In this document: positions 17,223-24,536 of the stretch, piece after piece | Position numbering within the stretch: position 1 is the stretch's first letter | Layout of the letters: each line of letters begins with the position of its first letter | Made by a program: the position numbers and the translations under genes | Assembly (NCBI RefSeq): GCF_000517125.1 | Contig: NZ_KI912155.1 | Span: 1,186,418-1,250,417 of the forward strand | Length of the DNA: 64,000 nt | Source of the DNA: Arthrobacter sp. MA-N2 | Lineage (GTDB): Bacteria > Actinomycetota > Actinomycetes > Actinomycetales > Micrococcaceae | Direction of reading: 5' to 3' | The notes under the pieces: model-generated | The model's database searches: none | The model's input: the letters and a program-made list of their open reading frames with translations, nothing else | What the model was told of the DNA's origin: nothing

Positions 17223-17546
17223 ATGTTGCTTGCCTTCTCAGTTGCCCCTTCCGGCCAGCCCGCTGCTGGCGCCGTATCCGTCGATGGCTCGGTGCACGAC
17301 GCCGTTGCCGAGGCCGTGAAGATCGTCCGCGAATCGGGGCTCCCGAACCAGACGGACTCGATGTTCACCACCATTGAGGGCGAATGGGATGAGGTGTTCG
17401 ACGTCGTCAAGCGCGCCACCGAGGCGGTCGGAAAATATGGAAACAGGGTTTCCCTGGTGATCAAGGCGGATATCCGGCCTGGGTACACGGGAGAGCTCAC
17501 CGGCAAAGTGGAGCGACTGGAGAACGCGATCGCGAAAGGCGAATAG
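17223..17546 (+). CDS. MTH1187-family thiamine-binding protein
   Basis: A 107-residue ferredoxin-fold protein of the MTH1187/YkoF-like family (thiamine_BP), whose members bind thiamine or a related metabolite. The visible family pattern is the N-terminal strand MLLAFSVAPSG, the SVDGSVHDAVAEAVKIVRESG helix and the ESVFTTIEGEWDEVF-like strand (here DSMFTTIEGEWDEVF), with a conserved glutamate. It is cytoplasmic and stands alone, divergent from the TetR gene, with 43 nt to the methyltransferase gene. I see no TPP riboswitch upstream. Confidence 0.8.
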   Translation: MLLAFSVAPSGQPAAGAVSVDGSVHDAVAEAVKIVRESGLPNQTDSMFTTIEGEWDEVFDVVKRATEAVGKYGNRVSLVIKADIRPGYTGELTGKVERLENAIAKGE

Positions 17547-17589
17547 CCGGTCCTTCCCTCGGCCCTGTGCCCGATGCCAGACTGGGGCC

Positions 17590-18288
17590 ATGCTTGAACA
17601 CCCCAGTTTTGAACACAAGGTCCAGCCCACCTGGGCGGCCGTCGAGGAATACCTGTCCGCCGCCGTCGTTCGACCGAATGCGGCGCTAAGGCACGCGGTG
17701 GAGTCAGCCTTTGACGCCGGGATGCCGCCCATCGAAGTGGCGCCCAACGCCGGAAAGCTGCTCAAGATGCTGGTGCAGTTGTGCGGTGCGCGGCGCGTGC
17801 TGGAAATCGGAACCTTGGCCGGGTTCAGCGCGATCTGGATGGCGCAGGGACTGCCCGACGACGGACGCCTGGTCACGTGCGAATACCTGCCAAAGCACGC
17901 TGAGGTTGCCCGAGCGAACGTGGACATGGCGGGGATCGGCCACAAGGTGGACATCCGGATCGGGCCGGCGTTGGAGACCCTCGCCGCGCTGGCCGAGGAT
18001 CCCGCCCGGGACGGCCCATTCGACTTTGTCTTCATCGATGCCGACAAGGAGAACGATTCCAGCTACCTGGACTGGGCCATCCGGCTCGGGAGGCCGGGAA
18101 CGGTGATTGTCATGGACAACGTCATCTGGGAGGGCGCCATTCTGGATCCTTCCATGGACGAGGTGAACGCTCCGGGCATCGTGAGCGCCTTGGAAATGAT
18201 GGGCAAGGATCCGCGCCTCGATGCAACGGCCATCCAAACGGTTGGATCCAAGGGGTGGGACGGCTTCGCGATTGCCCGGGTGGTCTGA
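17590..18288 (+). CDS. SAM-dependent O-methyltransferase (caffeoyl-CoA type)
   Basis: A 232-residue class I methyltransferase of the catechol/caffeoyl-CoA O-methyltransferase family. The SAM-binding loop is VLEIGTLAGFSAIWMA (70-85). Glu98 in TCEYLP binds the ribose. The metal ligands are in FIDADKEN (Asp150, Asp152) with Asp176-Asn177 (MDNVIW). The length is typical. It probably methylates a vicinal diol or catechol; the substrate is not evident from its neighbours. Confidence 0.9.
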   Translation: MLEHPSFEHKVQPTWAAVEEYLSAAVVRPNAALRHAVESAFDAGMPPIEVAPNAGKLLKMLVQLCGARRVLEIGTLAGFSAIWMAQGLPDDGRLVTCEYLPKHAEVARANVDMAGIGHKVDIRIGPALETLAALAEDPARDGPFDFVFIDADKENDSSYLDWAIRLGRPGTVIVMDNVIWEGAILDPSMDEVNAPGIVSALEMMGKDPRLDATAIQTVGSKGWDGFAIARVV

Positions 18289-18359
18289 GGCTAACAGTGT
18301 TGAATCCCTGACCCCGGCGTCAATTAGGGTTGAAGCATGACCGGAAGAGGGCGGCTGTA

Positions 18360-19268
18360 GTGGCAAAGCGTGGCAAAGGCAGGACCGCCGGGCAAGTCGC
18401 CGGGGTCATTGAGGTACCCGCCGGCACGAAGCCCAATGGTCCGGTGGAGGGCGTGTACTACATCGACACCGGCGACTGCGAACTCGTTGCTGACCCGGAT
18501 AACTCCAACGGTTGGCTCTTGAGGATCAACGGTGTGATGAGTTCGCACATCGATGTCGCAGAGCCGTTGTTCCTGGACTTCGAGTACATGCGTTGGATTG
18601 CGGCTTTGGTCGAATCCAAGTGGCCGCCCGAGTCGCCGCCGAAGTTGCGCGCCTTGCATCTTGGCGGGGGAGCATGCTCACTCGCCAGGTACTTTCATGC
18701 CGCCTACCCGGACGCGCGCCAAGTGGTGGTGGAGCTCGATGGCAAGCTGGCCGAATACGTCCGTGGCTGGTTCGATCTCCCTAAGGCCCCGTTGCTTCGA
18801 ATCCGGGCGGGCGAAGCCAGGGAGGTCACCGAGGGCCTCACTCCGGACACCCGGGACCTCATCATCCGGGACGTCTTTGCTGGCGCCTTCACTCCCAGGG
18901 CACTGACAACCCGCGAATTCAACGATCACGCGCAGAGGGTGCTGACTCCGGGTGGGCTTTATGTGGTGAATTCCGGCGATGCCCCCGATCTCAAGAACGC
19001 CCGCGAGGACGCCGCTACCATCGCGGACACCTTTGCGCACACGATGATCATCGCCGATCCGGCCATGCTCAAGGGGCGCCGGTACGGCAACATGATCATG
19101 GCCGGGAGCCAGGAACCCTTCGGGAACGATCCGCAACTGGCCCGCAAACTACTCGGTGGAGCGGTTCCCGCGCACATCTGGAACGATGCCAAGGTCCGGG
19201 CGTTCGCCGTCGGGGCCCAGATCCGGCACGATCCCCCTTCCGAAACCCAGGGGCGAACTGGCAGTTGA
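18360..19268 (+). CDS. Spermidine-synthase-like methyltransferase-fold protein
   Basis: A 302-residue Rossmann-fold protein resembling spermidine synthases, starting at GTG 18360 with GGAAGAGG upstream. It has the nucleotide loop LGGGACSLARY (101-111) and the acidic Glu125 in VVELDG. The usual polyamine-site D-P-x-G pattern is replaced by RDVFAGAF, so it may be a non-polyamine relative. Its last four residues (RTGS) and the stop codon are encoded by the arm of a palindromic repeat shared with the convergent LysR gene, which also ends RTGS. Confidence 0.75.
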   Translation: MAKRGKGRTAGQVAGVIEVPAGTKPNGPVEGVYYIDTGDCELVADPDNSNGWLLRINGVMSSHIDVAEPLFLDFEYMRWIAALVESKWPPESPPKLRALHLGGGACSLARYFHAAYPDARQVVVELDGKLAEYVRGWFDLPKAPLLRIRAGEAREVTEGLTPDTRDLIIRDVFAGAFTPRALTTREFNDHAQRVLTPGGLYVVNSGDAPDLKNAREDAATIADTFAHTMIIADPAMLKGRRYGNMIMAGSQEPFGNDPQLARKLLGGAVPAHIWNDAKVRAFAVGAQIRHDPPSETQGRTGS

Positions 19269-19311
19269 TGCCCTTAAAACGCGAATTTGAGGGCATTAAC
19301 TGCCAGTTCGC
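19253..19311. repeat. Palindromic repeat, divergent family member bearing two stop codons
   Basis: Arms 19253-19278 and 19286-19311 match at 24 of 26 positions and begin GCGAACTGGCAGTT. The spermidine-synthase-like gene ends (TGA) in the left arm, and the convergent LysR gene ends (TAA) in the right arm, so both proteins finish with the same residues RTGS. The AACTGCCAG part is shared with the right arm of the 66-bp repeat at 35756-35821. It is a probable bidirectional terminator-like hairpin. Confidence 0.8.
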
Positions 19312-20198
19312 GCCGGGTTTAGCTCGCGGTGCGCGGCCGTCTCCTCTCGCAGGGCCTGCACGACGGCGGCGACGGCCGGGCGGCGCATGGAGTCGGGCCG
19401 GAGGACCATCCAGTAAGGGAGCAGCTCCGCGAAGTCCGAGGGCAGCAGCCGCACAAGGTCCGGGTGCCGGTCCGCCATGAAGCAAGGCAGGAAACCGATT
19501 CCGGCCCCGGCGCGCGTCGCCTCCACGTGGACGAAGACGTTGGTGGAGCTCAAGCCGTCGCGCATGGAGGGAACCAAGCGGCGAGGGGCGTCGAGATCGT
19601 CCACTTGCAGCATGGAGTCCACGAAGTACACCAGTTGATGTTGCGTCAACTCCTCCACGGTGCCGGGTACCCCGTGAAAAGCCAAGTACTCACGCGAGGC
19701 GTACATCCCCAGCATGTACTCGCCCAACAGCAACGCCTCGGCCCGGTGCACTTGGGGCTCGCCCACCACAACCTCCACGTCCAGGCCGGAACGCTGCTGG
19801 AGGGCCCGGCGGGTTACCGTGATGATCTCGACCGTGAGCCCGGGATGCAATCGCCGCAGGCGGGCCACGGCAGGTGCCGCGATATACGCGCTGAAACCGT
19901 CGGTTGCGGTCATGCGTACGACGCCGGCAATGGGGTCAGGTGCGCGGTCCTCCGGTCCCAGCGTGCCCACCGCAGCTTCGATCCGCTCGGCTACGCCCAC
20001 TGCCTCGGCCCCGAGCTCGGTGACTTCCCAGCCGCCTGCCGCCCGCGCGAGGACCTGGCCGCCGAGTGCCTTCTCGAGCGCGGCGATCCTTCGGGAAACG
20101 GTGGTGTGGTTCAGCCCCAGGGCTTGGGCCGCCGTCGTGAATTTTCCTGAGCGTGATACGGCGAGGAGGACCAGCAGGTCGTCGGGATTCGGGTTCAT
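19296..20198 (-). CDS. LysR-family transcriptional regulator
   Basis: A 300-residue LysR-type regulator. The N-terminal winged helix reads LLAVSRSGKFTTAAQALGLN and HTTVSRRIAALEKAL, followed by a linker helix and a substrate-binding-protein-like effector domain. The ATG at 20198 (MNPNPDD) fits the family; upstream ATGs exist. It is divergent from the MHS symporter gene with 129 nt between, which makes regulation of the transport/dehydrogenase pair likely. The effector may be 3-hydroxybutyrate or a related acid. Its C-terminal four residues come from the shared palindromic repeat. Confidence 0.9.
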   Translation of the reverse strand: MNPNPDDLLVLLAVSRSGKFTTAAQALGLNHTTVSRRIAALEKALGGQVLARAAGGWEVTELGAEAVGVAERIEAAVGTLGPEDRAPDPIAGVVRMTATDGFSAYIAAPAVARLRRLHPGLTVEIITVTRRALQQRSGLDVEVVVGEPQVHRAEALLLGEYMLGMYASREYLAFHGVPGTVEELTQHQLVYFVDSMLQVDDLDAPRRLVPSMRDGLSSTNVFVHVEATRAGAGIGFLPCFMADRHPDLVRLLPSDFAELLPYWMVLRPDSMRRPAVAAVVQALREETAAHRELNPARTGS

Positions 20199-20327
20199 AT
20201 CTGCAATTCTGCACATGTATGGTGCCATTTTGACTATTGATGCACTAGGAATGTGCGGCAATACTCAGTGGAGCATTTCGTGTTGTGGATCACAACGCGT
20301 GTCAGCGCAGACACTAAGGAGATGGAG

Positions 20328-21707
20328 ATGAGCGTAGGACAACGCTCCAATGCAGGCGCCACGGCCTCAAGCAAAGGCGCAGGCCTCAAGAAGATCGTTG
20401 CCGCGTCGATGGTGGGCACCGTGGTGGAATGGTACGAATTCTTCCTCTACGCCACCGCGGCGACCTTGGTATTCGGCAAGTACTTCTTCCCGCCCACCGG
20501 CAACGATCTCGACGGCATCATCCAAGCATTCCTGACCTATGCGGTGGGCTTCGTGGCCCGGCCCCTCGGCGGCATCGTCTTCGGCCAGATCGGCGACAGG
20601 CTCGGCCGCAAACCCACACTGCAGCTCACCATCGTGATTGTCGGCGTATCCACCTTCCTCATGGGCTGCCTGCCCGGTTTCGCCGACCTCGGCTACTGGG
20701 CGCCGGCCATGCTCGTGGCACTCCGTTTCATCCAGGGCTTTGCACTGGGTGGCGAATGGGGTGGCGCCGTGCTCCTGGTGGCAGAACACAGCCCTAAGGA
20801 GTCCCGCGGATTCTGGTCGAGCTGGCCGCAGGCCGCCGTGCCGGTTGGCAACCTCCTCGCCACGCTGGTCCTGTTCATCATGTCCACCACCCTCAGCAGC
20901 GCAGCCTTCCTCGGCTGGGGATGGCGTGTGGCCTTCTGGCTCTCCGCCGTGATCGTCTTCGTGGGCTACTACATCCGCACCCACGTGACCGAAGCACCGA
21001 TCTTCCTTGAGGCAAAGGCCCAGGTGGAGAAAGAACAAGCCGTCAGCTACGGCGTCGGCGAGGTCATCCGCAAGTACCCCAAGGGCATCCTGCAGGCCAT
21101 GGGACTGAGGCTCGCGGAGAACATCATGTACTACCTCGTGGTGAGCTTCTCCATCGTCTACCTCAAGGCCGTGGACAAGTACGACACCTCGTCCTTGCTG
21201 CTCGCGCTCCTCATTGCACACGTGGCCCACTTCGTGATCATTCCCCAGCTAGGAAGGCTGGCAGACACTTGGGGGCGCAAGCCGGTCTACCTGATCGGCG
21301 CCATTAGCGGCGCCACGTGGCCGTTCTTCGCCTTCCCCATGTTCGACACCAAGAACCCCGTGGTGATCGTTGCCGCCGTGACGATCGGCCTGTGCCTGCA
21401 CGCCTTCATGTACGCAGGACAGCCGGCCATCATGACCGAGCTCTTTCCCACCCGCATGCGCTACTCGGGCGTCTCGCTGGGCTCGCAGGTCACGTCGATC
21501 TTCGCTGGTTCGCTGGCCCCGCTCCTCGCGACCGAGTGGCTCAAGGACACCGGGTCATGGCTTCCCACCGCCATCTACCTGGTGATCTCCTGCGCCATTA
21601 CCGCCGTCGTCGTGCTGACGCTCAAGGAGACCCGCGGCGTCGCGCTTGAAGACGTCGACAATGCCGATGCCGTCCGCCACGGCCTTCCCGCGGGTGTCCG
21701 AGCATGA
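20328..21707 (+). CDS. MHS-family MFS metabolite:H+ symporter
   Basis: A 459-residue, 12-helix transporter of the metabolite:H+ symporter family (relatives of ShiA, KgtP and ProP). The MHS signature GTVVEWYEFFLY is at 30-41, and the motif A loop GQIGDRLGRKP at 86-96. The ATG at 20328 has AAGGAG 6 nt upstream; earlier ATGs lack a site. It overlaps the 3-hydroxybutyrate dehydrogenase gene by 4 nt, so its cargo is likely 3-hydroxybutyrate or a similar small acid. LysR lies divergent. Confidence 0.9.
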   Translation: MSVGQRSNAGATASSKGAGLKKIVAASMVGTVVEWYEFFLYATAATLVFGKYFFPPTGNDLDGIIQAFLTYAVGFVARPLGGIVFGQIGDRLGRKPTLQLTIVIVGVSTFLMGCLPGFADLGYWAPAMLVALRFIQGFALGGEWGGAVLLVAEHSPKESRGFWSSWPQAAVPVGNLLATLVLFIMSTTLSSAAFLGWGWRVAFWLSAVIVFVGYYIRTHVTEAPIFLEAKAQVEKEQAVSYGVGEVIRKYPKGILQAMGLRLAENIMYYLVVSFSIVYLKAVDKYDTSSLLLALLIAHVAHFVIIPQLGRLADTWGRKPVYLIGAISGATWPFFAFPMFDTKNPVVIVAAVTIGLCLHAFMYAGQPAIMTELFPTRMRYSGVSLGSQVTSIFAGSLAPLLATEWLKDTGSWLPTAIYLVISCAITAVVVLTLKETRGVALEDVDNADAVRHGLPAGVRA

Positions 21708-22447
21708 CCCTGGAAGGCCGCAAGGCCCTGGTCACCGGCGGGGCGAGCGGCATCGGGGCAGCATGTGCCACAGCCCTCGCCGCCCGCGGCGCGAAGGTTG
21801 TAGTGGCCGACGTCGATGCAGCCGGAGCCGCGGCGCTCGCCGACACGCTGGGCGGCACCGCCTGGGCCGTCGACTTGCTCGACACGGAAGCGTTGGCGGG
21901 CCTCAGCCTCGATTGCGACATCCTCGTCAACAATGCCGGCATCCAGAAGGTCGCTCCCATCGAGGAGTTTGAACCGGCAGACTTCCGCCGCATCATGACC
22001 CTCATGCTCGAGGCGCCCTTCCTGCTCATCCGGGCCGCACTTCCGCACATGTACGCCAACGGCTTCGGCCGGATCATCAACATTTCTTCGGTCCACGGAT
22101 TGCGGGCATCGCCGTTCAAGAGCGCATATGTCTCGGCCAAACACGGGCTCGAGGGGCTCAGCAAAGTGACCGCCCTCGAAGGCGGCCAGCACGGGGTCAC
22201 GTCCAACTGCATCAATCCGGGGTACGTGCGGACGCCCCTTGTCGAGAAGCAGATCGCTGACCAGGCCCTGCTGCACGGCATCCCGGAGTCCGAGGTCCTC
22301 GCGAAGGTCATGCTGACCGAGTCCGCCGTGAAGCGACTCGTGGAGCCGGAGGAAGTAGCGTCGCTGGCCGCATGGATAGCGTCCGACGACGCCGGCATGG
22401 TCACCGGGGCAAGCTACACCATGGATGGGGGCTGGTCCGCCCGCTGA
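21704..22447 (+). CDS. bdhA: 3-hydroxybutyrate dehydrogenase (SDR)
   Basis: A 247-residue classical short-chain dehydrogenase, NAD-dependent, converting 3-hydroxybutyrate to acetoacetate. The cofactor loop is TGGASGIG (11-18), with NNAG at 76-79. The active site is Ser129, Tyr142 and Lys146 in a YVSAK context. The stretches ISSVHGLRASPFKSAYVSAK and NCINPGYVRTPLVEKQI are the pattern of BdhA enzymes, so the specific call is reasonable. It is translationally coupled to the symporter. Confidence 0.85.
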   Translation: MTLEGRKALVTGGASGIGAACATALAARGAKVVVADVDAAGAAALADTLGGTAWAVDLLDTEALAGLSLDCDILVNNAGIQKVAPIEEFEPADFRRIMTLMLEAPFLLIRAALPHMYANGFGRIINISSVHGLRASPFKSAYVSAKHGLEGLSKVTALEGGQHGVTSNCINPGYVRTPLVEKQIADQALLHGIPESEVLAKVMLTESAVKRLVEPEEVASLAAWIASDDAGMVTGASYTMDGGWSAR

Positions 22448-22538
22448 CGCCGGCTCGGCTCGGCAAAGGTTCGACGGTGGTTACCGGGCCGAATCATCTG
22501 TGGTGTCGTAGGCTTATATCGCACGAGGGGAAGCGAAT

Positions 22539-23681
22539 ATGGGTCTCGATCCGGTCAGTCTGAAGATAGCTCTGGGTGTTGTCGCGTTTACCCTCTGCCT
22601 GCTGTTTTTCACTTCGTTCCGCCGGACCCGCTCCCCGTATAGCGGCTGGTGGTGCCTCGCCTTGGTTTTCCTGCTTTCGGGGAACGTGGCGTACTTGCTC
22701 AGCGGGACGTCACTGCAGATCTGGGCGCCCCTCCTCGGCAACACTTTGCTGGTGGCGGGAGCCTTCAGCGTGTGGGCTGGTTCGCGTTCGTTGCGTTTGC
22801 TCCCGATGCCGTGGTGGCAGCTCCTCGCGGGACCCATCGTCGCCGCGGTGGCCGCGGCGCTCGAGAACCCGGCCACGAATGTATGGTCCGGCGGACTCGT
22901 GTATCTGGCCATGATGTCCACCGGCATGGGCTTGGCAGCTGTTGAGCTGTGGCGTTTGAAGCCCAGTGTTTCACGCGCCCACCGGTCCCTGGCAGTGGCC
23001 GCGGGAGTCCTCGCCGCATTCTTTCTCTGTCAAGGGATCGCGTACGTCGTGGAAGGACCGGACGGCCCGGACTTCGGCACCTATCTCAGCTCGTCCGCCA
23101 CCAGCCTCGTCACCATGGTGCTGCTGGTCTCGGTGTCCTTCAGCATGACGGCGCTAAGCAACGAGCAGCTGATTAATGGGCTAAACGAACGCGCAACCCA
23201 CGACGACCTGACGGGGCTCCTCAACCGCACGGCCTTCATGGAGTTGGCCACGCAGGAAATCAACAGATTGCACTCTGCAGGCTCTGTTTCCACTTTGATC
23301 CTTGCCGACCTCGACCATTTCAAGGCCCTTAATGACAGCCATGGCCACGCCGCGGGCGACACGGCCATTCAGGCATTTGCCGCCGCGTGCCGGGCTTCGG
23401 TCCGCAACACGGACCTCGTTGGACGGTATGGGGGAGAGGAATTCACCATCCTGCTTCCAGGAGCCAACGTGGAGAGCGCCGAGATCGTTGCGAGCGAAAT
23501 CAGCCGACGTTTGGCCGCGGCAGAGTCCCCGGAGGGCATCACATTCCCTACTGTGAGTTACGGCATCGCTCCCAGCACGGCGAGCGACGCCGAGGTGACG
23601 CACATGATCGCCGCCGCTGATAAAGCCCTTTACCAAGCCAAGTCCCTTGGGCGGAACCGCACGGTCTGTGCAACGTCCTAA
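22539..23681 (+). CDS. Membrane-bound diguanylate cyclase (GGDEF)
   Basis: A 380-residue protein with about six N-terminal hydrophobic helices (roughly residues 5-215) followed by a GGDEF domain that makes cyclic di-GMP. The catalytic motif is intact as GGEEF at 298-302. The inhibitory I-site R-N-T-D is present at 289-292, the correct five residues upstream, so product inhibition is expected. The ATG has GAGGGGAAG just upstream. No EAL domain is present. It stands alone, and its stop codon lies at the foot of a hairpin shared with the convergent HTH gene. Confidence 0.92.
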   Translation: MGLDPVSLKIALGVVAFTLCLLFFTSFRRTRSPYSGWWCLALVFLLSGNVAYLLSGTSLQIWAPLLGNTLLVAGAFSVWAGSRSLRLLPMPWWQLLAGPIVAAVAAALENPATNVWSGGLVYLAMMSTGMGLAAVELWRLKPSVSRAHRSLAVAAGVLAAFFLCQGIAYVVEGPDGPDFGTYLSSSATSLVTMVLLVSVSFSMTALSNEQLINGLNERATHDDLTGLLNRTAFMELATQEINRLHSAGSVSTLILADLDHFKALNDSHGHAAGDTAIQAFAAACRASVRNTDLVGRYGGEEFTILLPGANVESAEIVASEISRRLAAAESPEGITFPTVSYGIAPSTASDAEVTHMIAAADKALYQAKSLGRNRTVCATS

Positions 23682-23713
23682 CGGCCGCGCCTGTCAATCG
23701 TGCTGGCGGCCGT
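23681..23713. terminator. Hairpin between convergent genes
   Basis: ACGGCCGC (23681-23688) pairs perfectly with GCGGCCGT (23706-23713) around a 17-nt loop. It spans the stop codons of the diguanylate cyclase and the convergent HTH gene. There is no T-tract, so it would be a weak or factor-aided terminator. Confidence 0.45.
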
Positions 23714-23936
23714 CGTCGCGCGCATTTTGCTCGGCCTCGTCCACGGCAGCATGTTCAATGTAGGACTCCACCGCCGATTCCGGAACACGGTAGGACCGCC
23801 CGAACCGGACTGCATGGATGGCGTGCGAATTCACGAGCCGGTAAACAGTCATCCTGGATACCCGCAGGGCCTCGGCGACCTCTGCGATTGTCATGAAACG
23901 GTTGGCTGGAAAGCCGGCGGCGGACATGTTCACCAC
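23694..23936 (-). CDS. Excisionase/BldC-like helix-turn-helix protein
   Basis: An 80-residue DNA-binding protein with a MerR-like winged helix (FMTIAEVAEALRVSRMTVYR, about 14-33) and a wing of the type VRFGRSYRVPESAVESYIEH. This is the excisionase-family domain shared with BldC-type actinobacterial regulators. The length suits a stand-alone small regulator. Its start overlaps the stop of the preceding gene by 7 nt, so the pair is probably translationally coupled. No integrase is nearby, which argues for a chromosomal regulator and not a phage excisionase. Confidence 0.8.
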   Translation of the reverse strand: MVNMSAAGFPANRFMTIAEVAEALRVSRMTVYRLVNSHAIHAVRFGRSYRVPESAVESYIEHAAVDEAEQNARDDGRQHD

Positions 23937-24226
23937 GGCTTCCGCAACTGGCGGTAGTCGTAGTAAACAACAGCCCCGGCCATGGGGGCGGTTGTCCGCA
24001 ACCCGATCGATGAGCCGTTGATGGTGGTTATGACGCCTTCTTGGCGGCCGTTGAAAGGATCGTCACCGGACACGTAGTCGCCAACTTTGAAAGGGGACGA
24101 CGCCGCTTTGGCCAGCTCCGCGGCCCGGGAAAGTGCTTGGCGCAGTCGTGGGCTCAGCACGAATCGGCGCCACTGCAAAACAGGCACCAACACCCCTAGG
24201 GTGTCTCTTGATCGGGGATCAAACAT
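23930..24226 (-). CDS. Small protein with a KOW/SH3-like segment, unknown function
   Basis: A 98-residue basic protein starting at ATG 24226 (MFDPRSRD), which has GGAGTGG upstream. A helical, Arg/Leu-rich part (about 15-50) is followed by FKVGDYVSGDDPFNGRQEGVI-type strands, cited by position 50-72, resembling a KOW/SH3-like barrel that in other proteins contacts nucleic acid. I do not recognise the family. It is coupled to the excisionase-like gene by a 7-nt overlap, and the two probably act together. Confidence 0.65.
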   Translation of the reverse strand: MFDPRSRDTLGVLVPVLQWRRFVLSPRLRQALSRAAELAKAASSPFKVGDYVSGDDPFNGRQEGVITTINGSSIGLRTTAPMAGAVVYYDYRQLRKPW

Positions 24227-24331
24227 GAGAACCACTCCTTCCAGCCCGGTGTGCCCACGGTAGGCGCCTAACACTCGCGACGCAGGAGTGACTTTCACCC
24301 GTTTTGCCACACAGGCCACTCACGGCACTTA

Positions 24332-24386
24332 GTCAACTACTCGGATGGATCCCCGGCCTCCGGCAAGTGGTGAGCCGAGTAGTGAC
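24332..24386. promoter_or_regulatory. Long-spaced inverted repeat upstream of divergent genes
   Basis: GTCAACTACTCGG (24332-24344) is mirrored by CCGAGTAGTGAC (24375-24386), matching except for one extra base, with about 30 nt between. It lies in the 310-bp space between the 98-residue protein gene and the polysaccharide deacetylase gene. It could be an operator for either direction or a transcript hairpin. The rest of this spacer shows nothing else I can support. Confidence 0.4.
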
Positions 24387-24536
24387 GGCAAAAGACGGGT
24401 AGGCGCTACGCATGCCAGGCCGGGCGAACGGTCCCTAGGCTCAAGGCAAATGTTCCGTCAGTTCCGGGGGCTGTTCGGTATCCCCGTTCTGCGTGCCGTT
24501 ACGGTTCCTTGAGCCGCAGCCAGATGGGGTCTGTCT

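Noticed and set aside
17153..17506. 118-codon N-terminal extension of the TetR protein
   Set aside because: It is antisense to the thiamine-binding protein gene and lacks any TetR similarity.
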